Assembly (NCBI GenBank): GCA_965660675.1
Contig: CBFIAU010000004.1
Coordinates: forward strand, 167,623-231,622
Reading direction: 5' to 3'
Source: UBA12202 sp002691725
GTDB taxonomy: Bacteria > Pseudomonadota > Alphaproteobacteria > Puniceispirillales > UBA1172
Length of the DNA: 64,000 bases
The notes beneath the pieces are model-generated. The model was not told the DNA's origin and did not search any database. It saw only the letters and a program-made list of their open reading frames with translations. The translations under genes and the position numbers were made by a program. Shown here piece by piece: positions 6,909 to 16,536 of the stretch; position 1 is the first letter of the stretch, and each line of letters opens with the position of its first letter.

Positions 6909-7907
6909 TTATTGCATCGCGTTAAAGCTATCAACAATCGCCTGACCGTCGGCACCAGCGGCTTTCAGCCAGTCTGCTGTCATAGTTGCGCCAATGTCTT
7001 TCAGCTCATTTTGGAGGCCATCACCAGCAGGCTCAACCGTCATACCACCAGCCCGCAGACCAGCAAGCGTAAAGCCTGTATATTCCTTTGACCGCCATGT
7101 TCCCGCATACTCAGCCAGCTCAGCACAGCCGCGGATGACATTCTGATTAGCTTCGCTGGTGCTGTTCCAAACAGATGTGTTGACCATGATGTAGTTTCGC
7201 GGAAGCCATGCATCGACTTCATAGAAATGGGTTAGCGACTCCCAGATTTTCCGGTCATATCCTGTTGCTCCAGATGACACCATAGATTCGACAACGCCAG
7301 TGGCAAAGGCTTGAGAAATCTCAGCCGCTTCAATGACAACGGGAAGCATGCCCGTCAGCTCAGCCAAGCGTGTTGTCGTATTGTTATATGAGCGGAATTT
7401 AATCCCATTCATATCAGCAACTGAATTAATCTCTTTTTTGAAATATAGCCCTTGCGGCGGCCATGGCACGGCATAAAGCAAGGTCAGATTCTGATCAGCA
7501 AGCGTTTTCTCAATGCTAGGCTTTGCTGCTTGCCATAATTTGTCAGCGTCATCAAATGAAGTCGCCAGAAACGGCACCGAATCATAACCAAAAATAGCAT
7601 TCTCATTCTGGTGACCAGATAATAGCCGCTCACCAATAGGCACCTGACCTGTTTGCACCGCCCGCTTAATATCCGCGCCCTTAATAAGTGAACCTGATGG
7701 ATGGGTAACAATTTCAATCGCTCCACCTGTCCCTGTGGTGACGCAAGAGCCGAACTCAGCCGCTGTGACGGAATGGAAATTTGATCCGCTATATGCTAGC
7801 GGCATGTCCCAGACTTCTGCTTTGGCGATGCCAGATATGCCTAAGCTCATCCCCAGACCTAGACCGGCAGTAATCAAAGATGAAACAATATTTTTTGATT
7901 TAATCAT
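6909..7907 (-). CDS. dctP: TRAP transporter periplasmic substrate-binding protein, DctP type
   Basis: 332 residues with an N-terminal signal peptide (hydrophobic core about residues 9-28, AKA cleavage region). The DctP fold is recognised from KFRSYNNTTTRLAELTGM (near residue 170), where the conserved Arg normally binds the substrate carboxylate, followed by the PVVIEAAEISQAFATGVV stretch. It should deliver an organic acid to DctQM. GGAG lies eight bases before the ATG. First gene of the dctPQM-racemase set; about 125 bases of AT-rich DNA separate it from the flavoprotein gene upstream, where its promoter would lie. The ligand is not predictable from sequence. Confidence 0.92.
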   Translation of the reverse strand: MIKSKNIVSSLITAGLGLGMSLGISGIAKAEVWDMPLAYSGSNFHSVTAAEFGSCVTTGTGGAIEIVTHPSGSLIKGADIKRAVQTGQVPIGERLLSGHQNENAIFGYDSVPFLATSFDDADKLWQAAKPSIEKTLADQNLTLLYAVPWPPQGLYFKKEINSVADMNGIKFRSYNNTTTRLAELTGMLPVVIEAAEISQAFATGVVESMVSSGATGYDRKIWESLTHFYEVDAWLPRNYIMVNTSVWNSTSEANQNVIRGCAELAEYAGTWRSKEYTGFTLAGLRAGGMTVEPAGDGLQNELKDIGATMTADWLKAAGADGQAIVDSFNAMQ

Positions 7908-8032
7908 AATAGACTCCCTAGAGTGTTATCTCTTTCAATTATTAAACATAGAAACGTATTTCCTTAAAATCAGCAAGAAAAATCAGATTTAGAGCTAAAG
8001 TTAAATATGTTTTGAAGGCGGCGATAAATAAA

Positions 8033-9316
8033 TTACGTCGTAAATCTGCCAATATCATAGGCTGATAAATCCATATTTGGATTTATACCAGACGCCAACA
8101 TAGCCAGAAGATGCCCGGTTTTAGGCCCGCCAGTCAGCCCAACATGATGATGCCCAAAGCCCATAAAAACGCCTTTTATGTTGGGAACTTCACCAATCAC
8201 CGGAATAGAATCTGTCGGTGCTGGCCTATGCCCCATCCATCGTGTGTCCTCATCCCATGTTAAATCTGGCATATATTGCTTTACATTTTGCATCAGCAAG
8301 CGGAATGGCGGCTCTGATGCGCCTGCTTTAAGGCCGCCAAACTCAACAACCCCCGCAAGCCTGATCCGGTCTTTCATGGGGGTGACAACAAACTTGCCAG
8401 CCGCCACCATAAGCGGCGTATGAGGCATCTTATTAGGGTGCCATAATTCGATGTGATATCCACGCTCAGCTTCAAGAGGGATAGTTAGCCCTAATTGTTT
8501 GGCTAATGTGCCTGACCATGCGCCCATGGCAAGGATAACCCGATCAGCCAGCATCTGCTCGCCACTTGCCCTGATCCCTGTCACATGGCCATTTTCATGG
8601 CTGATGGCCTCAATCTCAGCGGCAATGACTTTACCGCCTCTTTCCTCAAACACTTTTGCCAGATCAGCGATATAATCGCCGGGGCTTAAGATCATGCCAT
8701 GATGCTGCATGGCAACAGCAAAGCGATGACTATCAGACATGAAGTCATCATAGGCGGTAAAGGCCTCGTCCTCATATTCTATCCAGTCATAGCCAAGCGC
8801 TTTGCGGATATCCCACATCGCTTTATCGGCATCAAATACCGATCTATTCTTAAAAATATAGGTATAATCACATGGCTTGATCCAACGCTCAGCCAGCGTC
8901 CCTGCGGCTAATGCCTGATGATCTTGCAGCGATTGGCCAATAATCGGGTTAAGCGCTTCGGCAATGCGCTCAGTATCCGCCATATTCGCATGCCGCAGAT
9001 AGGGAATGAGCCAAGGCAATAATTTCGGCAAATAGCGCCAGCGCATAAATAATGGCTGTCTCGGATCAAACAGCATTTTCGGGGCTTTCTTGATAATTCC
9101 CGGAGTCGTCACAGGGATAACTGATGATGATGCGAGGATACCGGCATTACCAAAGCTGGTACCGCCAGCCGGTCCTGCCCGATCAATCAATGTCACCTGA
9201 TGGCCATTTTCCTGCATCCGCAGCGCAGCAGAAATACCAACCATGCCAGCACCAACAACGATCACCGATAATGGATCAGCCTGTGTCTTGGCTTTCGCCG
9301 TTTTCATGCTTGTCAT
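8033..9316 (-). CDS. FAD-dependent D-amino-acid dehydrogenase-like oxidoreductase (DadA family)
   Basis: About 427 residues of the DAO/DadA family. The FAD-binding GxGxxG is near the N-terminus (VVGAGMVGIS), with the acidic residue ending beta2 (LIDRAG) and the conserved GTSFGNAG. The C-terminal GFGHHHVGLTGGP matches the family's FAD-contacting segment. These enzymes oxidise D-amino acids or secondary amines to imino products. I prefer the ATG at 9316, whose first bases overlap the stop of the preceding enolase gene (ATGA), with GGAG eight bases upstream; the ATG at 9337 would create a longer overlap. Translationally coupled to the enolase, so both act in one pathway. The true substrate is unknown. 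Confidence 0.87.
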   Translation of the reverse strand: MTSMKTAKAKTQADPLSVIVVGAGMVGISAALRMQENGHQVTLIDRAGPAGGTSFGNAGILASSSVIPVTTPGIIKKAPKMLFDPRQPLFMRWRYLPKLLPWLIPYLRHANMADTERIAEALNPIIGQSLQDHQALAAGTLAERWIKPCDYTYIFKNRSVFDADKAMWDIRKALGYDWIEYEDEAFTAYDDFMSDSHRFAVAMQHHGMILSPGDYIADLAKVFEERGGKVIAAEIEAISHENGHVTGIRASGEQMLADRVILAMGAWSGTLAKQLGLTIPLEAERGYHIELWHPNKMPHTPLMVAAGKFVVTPMKDRIRLAGVVEFGGLKAGASEPPFRLLMQNVKQYMPDLTWDEDTRWMGHRPAPTDSIPVIGEVPNIKGVFMGFGHHHVGLTGGPKTGHLLAMLASGINPNMDLSAYDIGRFTT

Positions 9317-10458
9317 GACGGATGCTCCATATGCCATGACTGAACGGCGTAATGCTTGACCTTATCCAGATCAGGATCAATCCCTAAGCCATCGCCTTGT
9401 GGCAGAATCACATGGCCGTTTTCAATCGGAAACGGTGATTTCAAAATATCTTCTTTGAGGTAATATTTAGCCTGATAAAACTCACACCCCATCGTGATAT
9501 TCGGGGTCGCGGCAATCATATGCGTGCCTGCCAAATGCGCGATACCTGCCTCAAACATATCACCGCCATAAGCCGCCATACCTGCCGCCTCTGCCAATGC
9601 CGCGATTTGCTGGGCCTGGCTTAGGCCGCCAGATTTCATGATTTTAATGGACACCCCATCACAGATATCTTCAGCGGCGGCGCGATGCATATCGGCCAGA
9701 CTAAACACCGATTCATCAGCTAGCAATGGCACAGGCATCACCGCCCGCAGACGCCGCATCACGTCAAAATGTCTGGCCGCCACAGGCTGTTCAATAAAAT
9801 CAGGAGCAAATGACGCGACATCAAGCACCTTCGCCTCAGCCCCATAGGGCGACAGCCCCTGATTATAATCAACCCTGATAGCAAGGTCAGGGAAATGCTT
9901 GCGCAAGGCTTCTAGCCGCATGATATCAAACTGATGCTCAGCAAATCCTGTCTTGAGCTTAACCATGTTCACCTGATCATTCTGAAGCCGTTTGACAAGC
10001 TCAAGATCAGCATCAAAATCTGGATTAGCCAGCGAACAAGATAGCGGAATATGAGCGCGGACAGCCCCGCCCAGCAATTCAGCCACACTAACCCCCAAGG
10101 CTTTGCCAGTGGCATCCAGTAATGCTGTTTCCAGCGCGGCTTTAGCCTCCGTGCAATGCGCGACAGCCTGGCTCGCATCCCGGCATATCGCTTGTCTTTC
10201 GCTCAACCGGCGACCCAGAATATGCGGCGGCATATAGCGCGTCAGGGCGGCCAGACTTGCCTCAACAGAGCCTGTGAATACAGCCCAGGGTGAGGCCTCA
10301 CCATAGCCATTAATGCCGCCAGATGTCCGACATTCCAGCACCCCGATATCAATGTTCTGATCAACGCGGCCAATACCATGATCACGCGCAGATATGACCG
10401 GCAGCTGCAGATGCCAGACTCGCAAGCCAATAATCCGCTCATCATCAAGACGCGACAT
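9313..10458 (-). CDS. Enolase-superfamily enzyme, muconate lactonizing (MLE) subgroup
   Basis: A 381-residue enolase-superfamily protein. All MLE-subgroup active-site elements are visible: K167-x-K169 on the second strand, metal ligands D197 (in VDYNQ), E223 (FIEQP) and D248 (ADES), and K272/K275 on the opposite face (IKIMKSGG). The subgroup includes muconate cycloisomerases, dipeptide epimerases, N-acylamino-acid racemases and a cis-3-hydroxyproline dehydratase. The companion D-amino-acid-dehydrogenase-like gene overlaps it by four bases, which favours an amino-acid or betaine epimerase or dehydratase over aromatic catabolism. That is inference; aromatic cycloisomerase activity remains possible. 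Three bases separate it from the ThDP-enzyme gene upstream. Confidence 0.88.
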   Translation of the reverse strand: MSRLDDERIIGLRVWHLQLPVISARDHGIGRVDQNIDIGVLECRTSGGINGYGEASPWAVFTGSVEASLAALTRYMPPHILGRRLSERQAICRDASQAVAHCTEAKAALETALLDATGKALGVSVAELLGGAVRAHIPLSCSLANPDFDADLELVKRLQNDQVNMVKLKTGFAEHQFDIMRLEALRKHFPDLAIRVDYNQGLSPYGAEAKVLDVASFAPDFIEQPVAARHFDVMRRLRAVMPVPLLADESVFSLADMHRAAAEDICDGVSIKIMKSGGLSQAQQIAALAEAAGMAAYGGDMFEAGIAHLAGTHMIAATPNITMGCEFYQAKYYLKEDILKSPFPIENGHVILPQGDGLGIDPDLDKVKHYAVQSWHMEHPS

Positions 10459-10461
10459 GAT

Positions 10462-12159
10462 CTAGGCAACCCATTCAGATACTGGTGCCGCCGCTTCGTG
10501 GAGAGGCTGGCTGATGACATCAATCAAGCTTGGCCCGTCATGATCCAGAGCTTGCCGCATAATGGACGGCAGATCAGCCGGATTTTCAACTCGCCAGCTC
10601 TTGACGCCAAACGCACTCGCCACCGCCGCGTGATCAGTGCGATCAAAATCAACATTATGATAGCGCGCGCCAAAGCCAGATTTCTGGCCAGCCTTAATCC
10701 ATCCAAAGACCGCATTCGAGAAGACGATTGACGTGATCGGCATGTTGTAGCGTATCATGGTTTCAAACTCACCACAGCAAAAGCCAAATGATCCATCACC
10801 CATCAATGCCACGGTTTTAACAGACGGATTGCCAATATGCGCCCCCATTGCCGCCGCCATACCATAGCCCAGCGCGCCATGAGCGCGGTTCGTGATAAAG
10901 ACGCGGCCATCACGGCGCCAGCGATAATGCGCTGAGGCATAAGGGCATGGCGTCCCCGGATCAGCGACAATAATAGCATCATCATCACATTCTGCGGATA
11001 AATGATGAATGACGGCTTCGGGCGTGATCGGGGATTGCGACGACATCGCTAGAGGTTCAAAATCAGTCAGTTTTGCTGCCCATGCGGCGGCGGCTCTTGC
11101 CTTGCCATCAAAATCGGGCAAGTGGTCACCGTTATGGCGGGTTTCAATGGCGTGAATTAATCCAGCCAAGGCCAGTTTGGCATCAGCGATAATGGCCGCC
11201 TCAGTTTGATAATTTGCCCCCGGCACCATCGGGTCATTATCAATATGTAAAATGGTTTTATCATGTGATGGGCTACGCCAGCGTTCGGTCGTAACAGAAC
11301 CCGCACGACAGCCAACAAACAACACCAGATCAGCCGCATCAACCAGCGCTCTGGTCGAGGCAACGCCGCCATTTGAGCCAACAACTCCAACCGCTAAAGG
11401 GTGCGTTTCGGCGATAACGCCCTGCCCTGATACGGTTGTCGCGACTGGCATATTAAGCATTTCCGCCAAGCCCGCGACTTCTGCCATAGCGCCAGCAAGC
11501 AACGGCCCACCGCCACAAATCATGACAGGATGTTTTGCTGCCAGCAACAGACCTGCCATGACTTCACATTCACTCACTTGCGGGGCTTGCCGTGCCGCTG
11601 GAAACTCCGCATGGGAGTGATCTGCCCAGATGAGATCAGAATCAACAGGCGCTTTCTGGGTGTCGAAAGGCAGAGCTAAATGCGCTGACCCCGGACGGCC
11701 AGTGGACATCGCCCGAAAGGCTGATCTTATCTGAGCTGGTAATTGATTAGCTTGATCGAGCGAAGCGTTCCATTTGGTCACTGGCTTGAATAAAGCTGGC
11801 TGATCGAGTTCGGTGAGCGGATATTTGCCGCGCGAGGTTGTCGCCACATCGGTCGTAATCGCCAAGATTGGAATAGAGCTTTCCCCCGCTTCAACTAAAG
11901 CTGGCAGGATATAGGTCGCGCCGCCACCCGATGGCCCTTCACATATACCGGGTTTGCCAGTGACTCTGGCATAGCCATCAGCCATATATCCAGCATGCCG
12001 TTCATCACGGGTCAGGATATGTGTCATACCATGATCAAGCCGCGCCATCGCGTCATAAAATGGCAGCGTCGTGTCGCCGCAAAGTCCAAAAATATGTTTA
12101 ACCTTATAGGCTTCTAGCATCTTAACGGTGGCTTCGGCACCGTTTAACTGATTCTTCAT
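10462..12159 (-). CDS. Thiamine-diphosphate-dependent enzyme, acetolactate synthase-like
   Basis: About 565 residues with the three-domain layout of ThDP enzymes. The PYR domain carries the catalytic glutamate in TRDERHAGYMADG (E53 from the chosen start). The central domain has IDNDP near residue 310. The PP domain has GDGSF near 454 and an asparagine about 28 residues later, the ThDP/Mg site. Start at 12159 (MKNQ) rather than 12195 because GAGGGA lies six bases before it. Candidate reactions are decarboxylation or ligation of a 2-oxo acid. True biosynthetic acetolactate synthase is unlikely: no regulatory subunit gene is adjacent and the neighbours are catabolic. First gene of the ThDP-enolase-flavoprotein operon. 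Confidence 0.87.
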   Translation of the reverse strand: MKNQLNGAEATVKMLEAYKVKHIFGLCGDTTLPFYDAMARLDHGMTHILTRDERHAGYMADGYARVTGKPGICEGPSGGGATYILPALVEAGESSIPILAITTDVATTSRGKYPLTELDQPALFKPVTKWNASLDQANQLPAQIRSAFRAMSTGRPGSAHLALPFDTQKAPVDSDLIWADHSHAEFPAARQAPQVSECEVMAGLLLAAKHPVMICGGGPLLAGAMAEVAGLAEMLNMPVATTVSGQGVIAETHPLAVGVVGSNGGVASTRALVDAADLVLFVGCRAGSVTTERWRSPSHDKTILHIDNDPMVPGANYQTEAAIIADAKLALAGLIHAIETRHNGDHLPDFDGKARAAAAWAAKLTDFEPLAMSSQSPITPEAVIHHLSAECDDDAIIVADPGTPCPYASAHYRWRRDGRVFITNRAHGALGYGMAAAMGAHIGNPSVKTVALMGDGSFGFCCGEFETMIRYNMPITSIVFSNAVFGWIKAGQKSGFGARYHNVDFDRTDHAAVASAFGVKSWRVENPADLPSIMRQALDHDGPSLIDVISQPLHEAAAPVSEWVA

Positions 12160-12301
12160 ACTCATTCCCTCACATATGATCTTATCTTTCCCCATGTGGG
12201 ATGTTTTAACAAGTCATTTTACCGCCCTTTATTATAGAGATCAGACTTGGATATCAGACTTGCGGGGCGGCTTAAATTGGCGCATCATGCTTTTTATGAG
12301 T

Positions 12302-13039
12302 ATGAATAAGGGCAAAATAGCTAAAGGCGGAAAGGCTGTTTACGGTGCTGCTGTTGGCATCCTTATGCTCGAAGCCCGGTTTCCGCGCATCCCCGGTGAT
12401 ATGGGAAATGCGCTGAGCTGGCCATTTCCTGTTCATTATAAAGTCGTGCGCGGGGCATCACCTGATCTTGTTGTGCGCAGGCGTGCCGAAAATATGCTCA
12501 CCCCATTTATTGATGCCGCGCGTGAATTGGTGGCAGATGGCGTCGATGGAATTACCACTAATTGCGGCTTTCTGTCATTATTTCAGGCTGAGCTAGCGGC
12601 GGCAGTCCCTGTTCCTGTCATGACATCATCATTGATGCAATGGGATATGGTAGCGCGGTTAATGCCGCATGGGAGGCGCCCCGGCATCCTCACCATCAAC
12701 GCATCGAGCCTTAGCCCTGATCACCTTACCGCCGCCGTTGTTCCGCTTGATGCGCCTATCGTGACCACCGAAGGACGGCGAGCCTTCACGCGCGCTATTC
12801 TGGATAATGAGCCTGAAATGGATATTGATTTAGCCCGCGCTGATAATATTGAGGCGGCGGTTGAGCTGGCCTCTGATCCGACCATTGGCGGCATTATTCT
12901 GGAATGTACAAACATGATCCCCTATGCTGCCGATATTCGTGCCGCCACCGGCTTGCCTGTCTATTCAATTTATAATTTGGTGATCTGGTTTCAGGCAAGT
13001 TTGCGACCACCGCGATTTCCATCACATGAAGATAGTTGA
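12302..13039 (+). CDS. Asp/Glu racemase-family protein
   Basis: About 245 residues from the ATG at 12302, or 12296 two codons earlier; the frame extends back to 12176, but that part has no family resemblance and overlaps the divergent promoter region. Both cysteines of the racemase fold are present (TTNCGFLSLF near residue 87 and LECTNMIPY near 200), with MLEARFPRIPGDMGNA at the N-terminus, a pattern seen in this hydantoin/aspartate racemase group. It diverges from the ThDP-enzyme operon and sits six bases before a transporter gene, suggesting uptake and racemisation of one compound. It is distinct in sequence from the racemase at 4073. Confidence 0.8.
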   Translation: MNKGKIAKGGKAVYGAAVGILMLEARFPRIPGDMGNALSWPFPVHYKVVRGASPDLVVRRRAENMLTPFIDAARELVADGVDGITTNCGFLSLFQAELAAAVPVPVMTSSLMQWDMVARLMPHGRRPGILTINASSLSPDHLTAAVVPLDAPIVTTEGRRAFTRAILDNEPEMDIDLARADNIEAAVELASDPTIGGIILECTNMIPYAADIRAATGLPVYSIYNLVIWFQASLRPPRFPSHEDS

Positions 13040-13045
13040 TAATTC

Positions 13046-13987
13046 ATGACTAAATTGCTGGAATGGTTAGGCCGTAACGCCATGCTGGTGTTGCCTGCCG
13101 GAATTGTTGTCGCCTTGATTTTACCTGAAACAGATGCACCGATTAAAGGCATTGTGCCGCCGCTGATCGCAATCATTTATGCGGTGACATTTATTCGCAT
13201 GGATTTGCCAGCACTGTTACGCGACATGCTAAAGCCTATGGAAATTATCAGGCAGCTGATGATTGCTGGCTTCATTCTGATTATCATGCCGCTCATTTTA
13301 ATCGGCGGCTGTATGATCGCAAAGGTGGATATCGCCTTACTGCCATCCGCGACCTGGTATGCGGTTGCCCCGCCTATTGCATCAACGGCGTGGATTTGCG
13401 TGATCATGGGATTGCGCTTGGCAACCGCTATGCGGATCATTGTTATGACCAGCCTAATAGCGCCTTTTACAGGGCCATTTATGCTAAGCATTATCCTGCC
13501 TGATGCGGTGAGCATTTCATCATGGACGATGTTTATTAATCTAGCGGCAATGATATTTGCTGGCCTCATTCTGGCAATATTGGGGCAGATGATCCTGGGC
13601 AAGGCGGCGATTTCCAGACATGCGCCTCGATTTGACGGGCTGGCCGCAATCACGATGCTGCTTTTCCTGATCCCTGTATTCAATGGGATTCCGCGCCAGA
13701 TGATGCTTGTGCCTGAACTGGCATTGAAGATTTTACTGCTGGCGACAATATTAAACTTCTCCTCGCAAATCATATTGATGCTAGTGGCACGGCTATCGCC
13801 AACACATCAGGGCAAGGATTTGGCCTCGGTGCTGGCGGTGCTTTCAGGTAATCGGAATGTTGGGCTGTATTATGGGGCACTGCCGAGTGATCCAATATTC
13901 AGCATGTTCACGGCTTTATATCAGGTGCCATTATATTTAACGCCGCTTTTGATGAGCCGAGTTCGCCGCCTCATGGGGCTAGCTTAG
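13046..13987 (+). CDS. Membrane transporter, bile acid:sodium symporter (BASS)-like
   Basis: 313 residues with nine or ten predicted membrane segments beginning near residue 10. The C-terminal SGNRNVGLYYGALP resembles the conserved S/G-x-R-N segment of BASS-type sodium-dependent organic anion transporters, and the pattern of helices fits. No other transporter family stood out. It follows the racemase gene by six bases and must be co-transcribed, so it probably carries the substrate of that enzyme. The long minus-strand frame opposite (13177-13773) is a shadow. Substrate and coupling ion are inference. Confidence 0.65.
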   Translation: MTKLLEWLGRNAMLVLPAGIVVALILPETDAPIKGIVPPLIAIIYAVTFIRMDLPALLRDMLKPMEIIRQLMIAGFILIIMPLILIGGCMIAKVDIALLPSATWYAVAPPIASTAWICVIMGLRLATAMRIIVMTSLIAPFTGPFMLSIILPDAVSISSWTMFINLAAMIFAGLILAILGQMILGKAAISRHAPRFDGLAAITMLLFLIPVFNGIPRQMMLVPELALKILLLATILNFSSQIILMLVARLSPTHQGKDLASVLAVLSGNRNVGLYYGALPSDPIFSMFTALYQVPLYLTPLLMSRVRRLMGLA

Positions 13988-13999
13988 CGCCGCTACTCC

Positions 14000-14029
14000 C
14001 TAAGTATCTTGAGTCTAAGTATCTTGGGT
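14000..14029. repeat. Tandem 15-base duplication at the LysR gene end
   Basis: Two units, 14000-14014 and 14015-14029, differ at one base (CTAAGTATCTTGAGT and CTAAGTATCTTGGGT). The second contains the LysR stop codon on the minus strand; the first is in the convergent spacer. It resembles the short post-stop duplications at 4890 and 28426. Confidence 0.8.
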
Positions 14030-15013
14030 GAGCATACCGGGCAGATCACCTGCCAAGGCGCGCGCCGCCACATGGTCAACAAAGCTGCTGATAAGGCGTG
14101 GCGGCTGATCCAAAAATTTATGTGCAAGACCAAGTAACATCGGTTTGTGATCACCTTCGAGCGGCAAAAACTTCAGCGGCTTGCCATCAGGCGCCACCGC
14201 CGCCCGTGTCCGAATATTGATCAGCCCATAGCCAAAGCCATTAGCAACAAGGCTTCGCATCACCGAAAGCTCTTTGGTGCGGTCGCCAATATTTGGGGTT
14301 AATCCCTGACGGTGAAACATCGATAAAAAATAGTCCCCACTTAAAGGCAAATCCAATAATACCATTGGCAGATCAACCAATTCGGCCAGTGATATTGATT
14401 GCCTGTCAGCCAAGGGATGATCAGAGCCAAGCAAGACATAAGGCGGCAAAGTCGCAACACTTGAAAATGCCGTATCTGTTCCAATTCCCAGATTATACGT
14501 CACCGCGACATCTATTTCTGACCGATCAAGCATGGCTAGCAAATCGGCCTGATGCGCCTCACAAAGCACAATCTGCGCCTCTGGATAAGCTTGCTCAAAA
14601 CTGCGTCTGATATTGGCGCTGAGGATGGGGGCAATGGTGATCAGACAGCCGATCTTTAGTGTTCCCCGCACATGATCTTGCAAATCTTCGGCAATCGACC
14701 CTAGATTCTGCACCCAGTTAAGAATCCCCTTGGCTTCTTCGACCAGTCGCCTGCCGCTTGTCGTTAGCGTCAAGCCCCGCGCATGGCGGCGCACAAACAT
14801 CTGAACATTAAGGTCTTCTTCTAGTTGTGAGATGGCGGCAGATATAGATGGCGATGAGACATTGAGTTGAACGGATGCGGCAGTAATGCTGCCTAATTCA
14901 CCAACCGCAACCAAATATTCTAGCTGGCGGATAGTAATGCGTTGATTAGTGATACGCCCTGAACCACGAATTGATCCACGAGTTGATCTGGCTTTGCTCA
15001 ATATTTGATCCAT
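14015..15013 (-). CDS. LysR-family transcriptional regulator
   Basis: 332 residues. The winged HTH is near residues 26-85 (RQLEYLVAVGELGSITAAS, then SPSISAAISQLEEDL and LTLTTSGRRL), slightly further from the N-terminus than usual because of a 23-residue arginine- and serine-rich lead. The effector-binding domain follows (GTLKIGCLITIAPIL near 118). The gene starts inside the aldehyde dehydrogenase gene, overlapping it by 16 bases, so it is translated from the same mRNA. A likely target is its own operon (aldehyde dehydrogenase, flavin reductase, HpaB-type hydroxylase) or the divergent potA promoter; this is inference. Confidence 0.93.
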   Translation of the reverse strand: MDQILSKARSTRGSIRGSGRITNQRITIRQLEYLVAVGELGSITAASVQLNVSSPSISAAISQLEEDLNVQMFVRRHARGLTLTTSGRRLVEEAKGILNWVQNLGSIAEDLQDHVRGTLKIGCLITIAPILSANIRRSFEQAYPEAQIVLCEAHQADLLAMLDRSEIDVAVTYNLGIGTDTAFSSVATLPPYVLLGSDHPLADRQSISLAELVDLPMVLLDLPLSGDYFLSMFHRQGLTPNIGDRTKELSVMRSLVANGFGYGLINIRTRAAVAPDGKPLKFLPLEGDHKPMLLGLAHKFLDQPPRLISSFVDHVAARALAGDLPGMLTQDT

Positions 15014-16503
15014 GTGGTTTTCAGCGCGGTATATTTATCAAGCGCATGAAGCGATAAATCGCGCCCATAGCCGGATTGCTTAAAGCCGCCAAATGGCGTC
15101 ATTGGGCTTAACGCATCGACCGTATTAACTGAAACCGTTCCTGCATGAAGCCGCTTTGACAGACGGTGCGCGCGAGACAGACTGCCTGTCCAGAGAGACG
15201 CGGCAAGACCATAAATACTGTCATTAGCCATCGCCATAGCCTCATCTTCGCTATCAAAAGGGATAACCGATAGAACAGGGCCGAATATTTCTTCTTTAGC
15301 GATCAGGCTATCGGGCGGCACATCATTAAATATCGTTGGCTGAACAAAATATCCCTTACCATTGACTTGCACCGCTTCACCGCCGACAACGCAATCAGCA
15401 TAGGTTTTGCCGTCCTCAATCATCGCCATAATGCGCTGATGCTGCTCTTTGCTAACAATCGCGCCCATTTTCGCCGCAGGGTTAAGCGGATCGTCAGGCT
15501 GATGCGCGTTCGCTTGGCTAATCATTCGGTCGAGAAACTCTTGATGAATTGACCGCTCTACCAACAGCCGTGAGTTGGCAGAACACACCTCACCCTGATT
15601 GAAAAAGATGCCAAACGCCGCCATTGCTGCGGCGGCATCCAAATCATCCGTATCAGCAAAAATCAGGTTAGGGCTTTTGCCGCCAGTTTCGAGCCAAACT
15701 TGCTTCATATTGGATTGGCCAGCATATTGCTGAAACATTTTTCCAACCGGGGTTGAGCCAGTAAATGCCAGACAATCGACATCATTATGCATCCCTAATG
15801 CCTTGCCTGCGGTTTCGCCATATCCTGTCACCACATTAAAGACGCCTTCGGGCAGACCAGCTTCCATAGCTAATTCAGCCAGACGCAACGCCGAAAGCGG
15901 CGATTGCTCTGCCGGTTTCAAGACAACCGAATTACCCGCCGCTAATGCTGCCGCCGCTTTCCATGTTGCCATATCCAGCGGAAAGTTCCACGGCACCACC
16001 GCACCAACAACGCCAAGCGGTTCTTTAGTGATGAGAGCTAGGTTGCCGGCGCCGGTCGGGGCAATCTCATCATAGATTTTGTCAATAGCCTCAGCATACC
16101 ATTGAAAAAATGCGGCTGATCCAGGGACATCCACCGCCGCCGCATCTTCAACCAGCTTGCCCATATCCATACTGTCAAGGAGCGCTAGTTCTTCCAGATT
16201 ATCTCTGATCAGATCAGCGAGTTTGAGCAATACAGCTTTGCGGTTTTGCGGCGTTTCTTCTGACCAGACGCCTTTATCAAAGGCCGCGCGCGCCGCCATT
16301 ACAGCGCGATCAATATCTGCGCTATCGCCCTCAGCAACCTCAGCCAAGATAGCATTATTAGCAGGGTTCATAGAGGAAAAGCATTTGCCAGAGGCAGCAT
16401 CCTCAAACCGGCCATTAATAAATAGCTGATGCCGCGGCTTCAGTTGACCAGCCAGATTCTGCCATTCCTGATAACTATGAAAAGATGTAGATGCTCCAGA
16501 CAT
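14998..16503 (-). CDS. puuC: Aldehyde dehydrogenase, PuuC/AldH-like
   Basis: A 501-residue NAD(P)-dependent aldehyde dehydrogenase. The general-base glutamate is in LETGGKSPN (about 270) and the catalytic cysteine in NQGEVCSANSRLLVE (about 303); VVPWNFPLDMATWK near residue 165 is the nucleotide-binding motif. The overall sequence resembles gamma-glutamyl-gamma-aminobutyraldehyde dehydrogenase PuuC. With a glutamyl-polyamine synthetase gene at 33562, this fits oxidation of the aldehyde made during putrescine breakdown. The immediate operon also holds an HpaB-type hydroxylase, so an aromatic aldehyde is an alternative substrate. The symbol is by resemblance only. Confidence 0.85.
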   Translation of the reverse strand: MSGASTSFHSYQEWQNLAGQLKPRHQLFINGRFEDAASGKCFSSMNPANNAILAEVAEGDSADIDRAVMAARAAFDKGVWSEETPQNRKAVLLKLADLIRDNLEELALLDSMDMGKLVEDAAAVDVPGSAAFFQWYAEAIDKIYDEIAPTGAGNLALITKEPLGVVGAVVPWNFPLDMATWKAAAALAAGNSVVLKPAEQSPLSALRLAELAMEAGLPEGVFNVVTGYGETAGKALGMHNDVDCLAFTGSTPVGKMFQQYAGQSNMKQVWLETGGKSPNLIFADTDDLDAAAAMAAFGIFFNQGEVCSANSRLLVERSIHQEFLDRMISQANAHQPDDPLNPAAKMGAIVSKEQHQRIMAMIEDGKTYADCVVGGEAVQVNGKGYFVQPTIFNDVPPDSLIAKEEIFGPVLSVIPFDSEDEAMAMANDSIYGLAASLWTGSLSRAHRLSKRLHAGTVSVNTVDALSPMTPFGGFKQSGYGRDLSLHALDKYTALKTTWIKY

Positions 16504-16536
16504 ATGCCCCCCTATTTGACGGCGTCACGGATAGGC

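Noticed and set aside
9313..10458. Hydroxyproline-betaine epimerase (HpbD) as a specific assignment for the MLE-type enolase
   Set aside because: The active-site residues fit the whole subgroup, and the sequence around them looked no closer to HpbD than to other MLE enzymes; left as subgroup only.
12176..12301. The upstream extension of the second racemase frame
   Set aside because: No resemblance to the family before residue 41, and it overlaps the divergent promoter and the ThDP gene's 5' end; the start at 12302 or 12296 is better.
13177..13773. A 198-codon open frame on the minus strand
   Set aside because: It lies wholly opposite the BASS-like transporter gene, has no ribosome site and shows the Ile/Arg-rich composition typical of antisense to membrane-protein codons.
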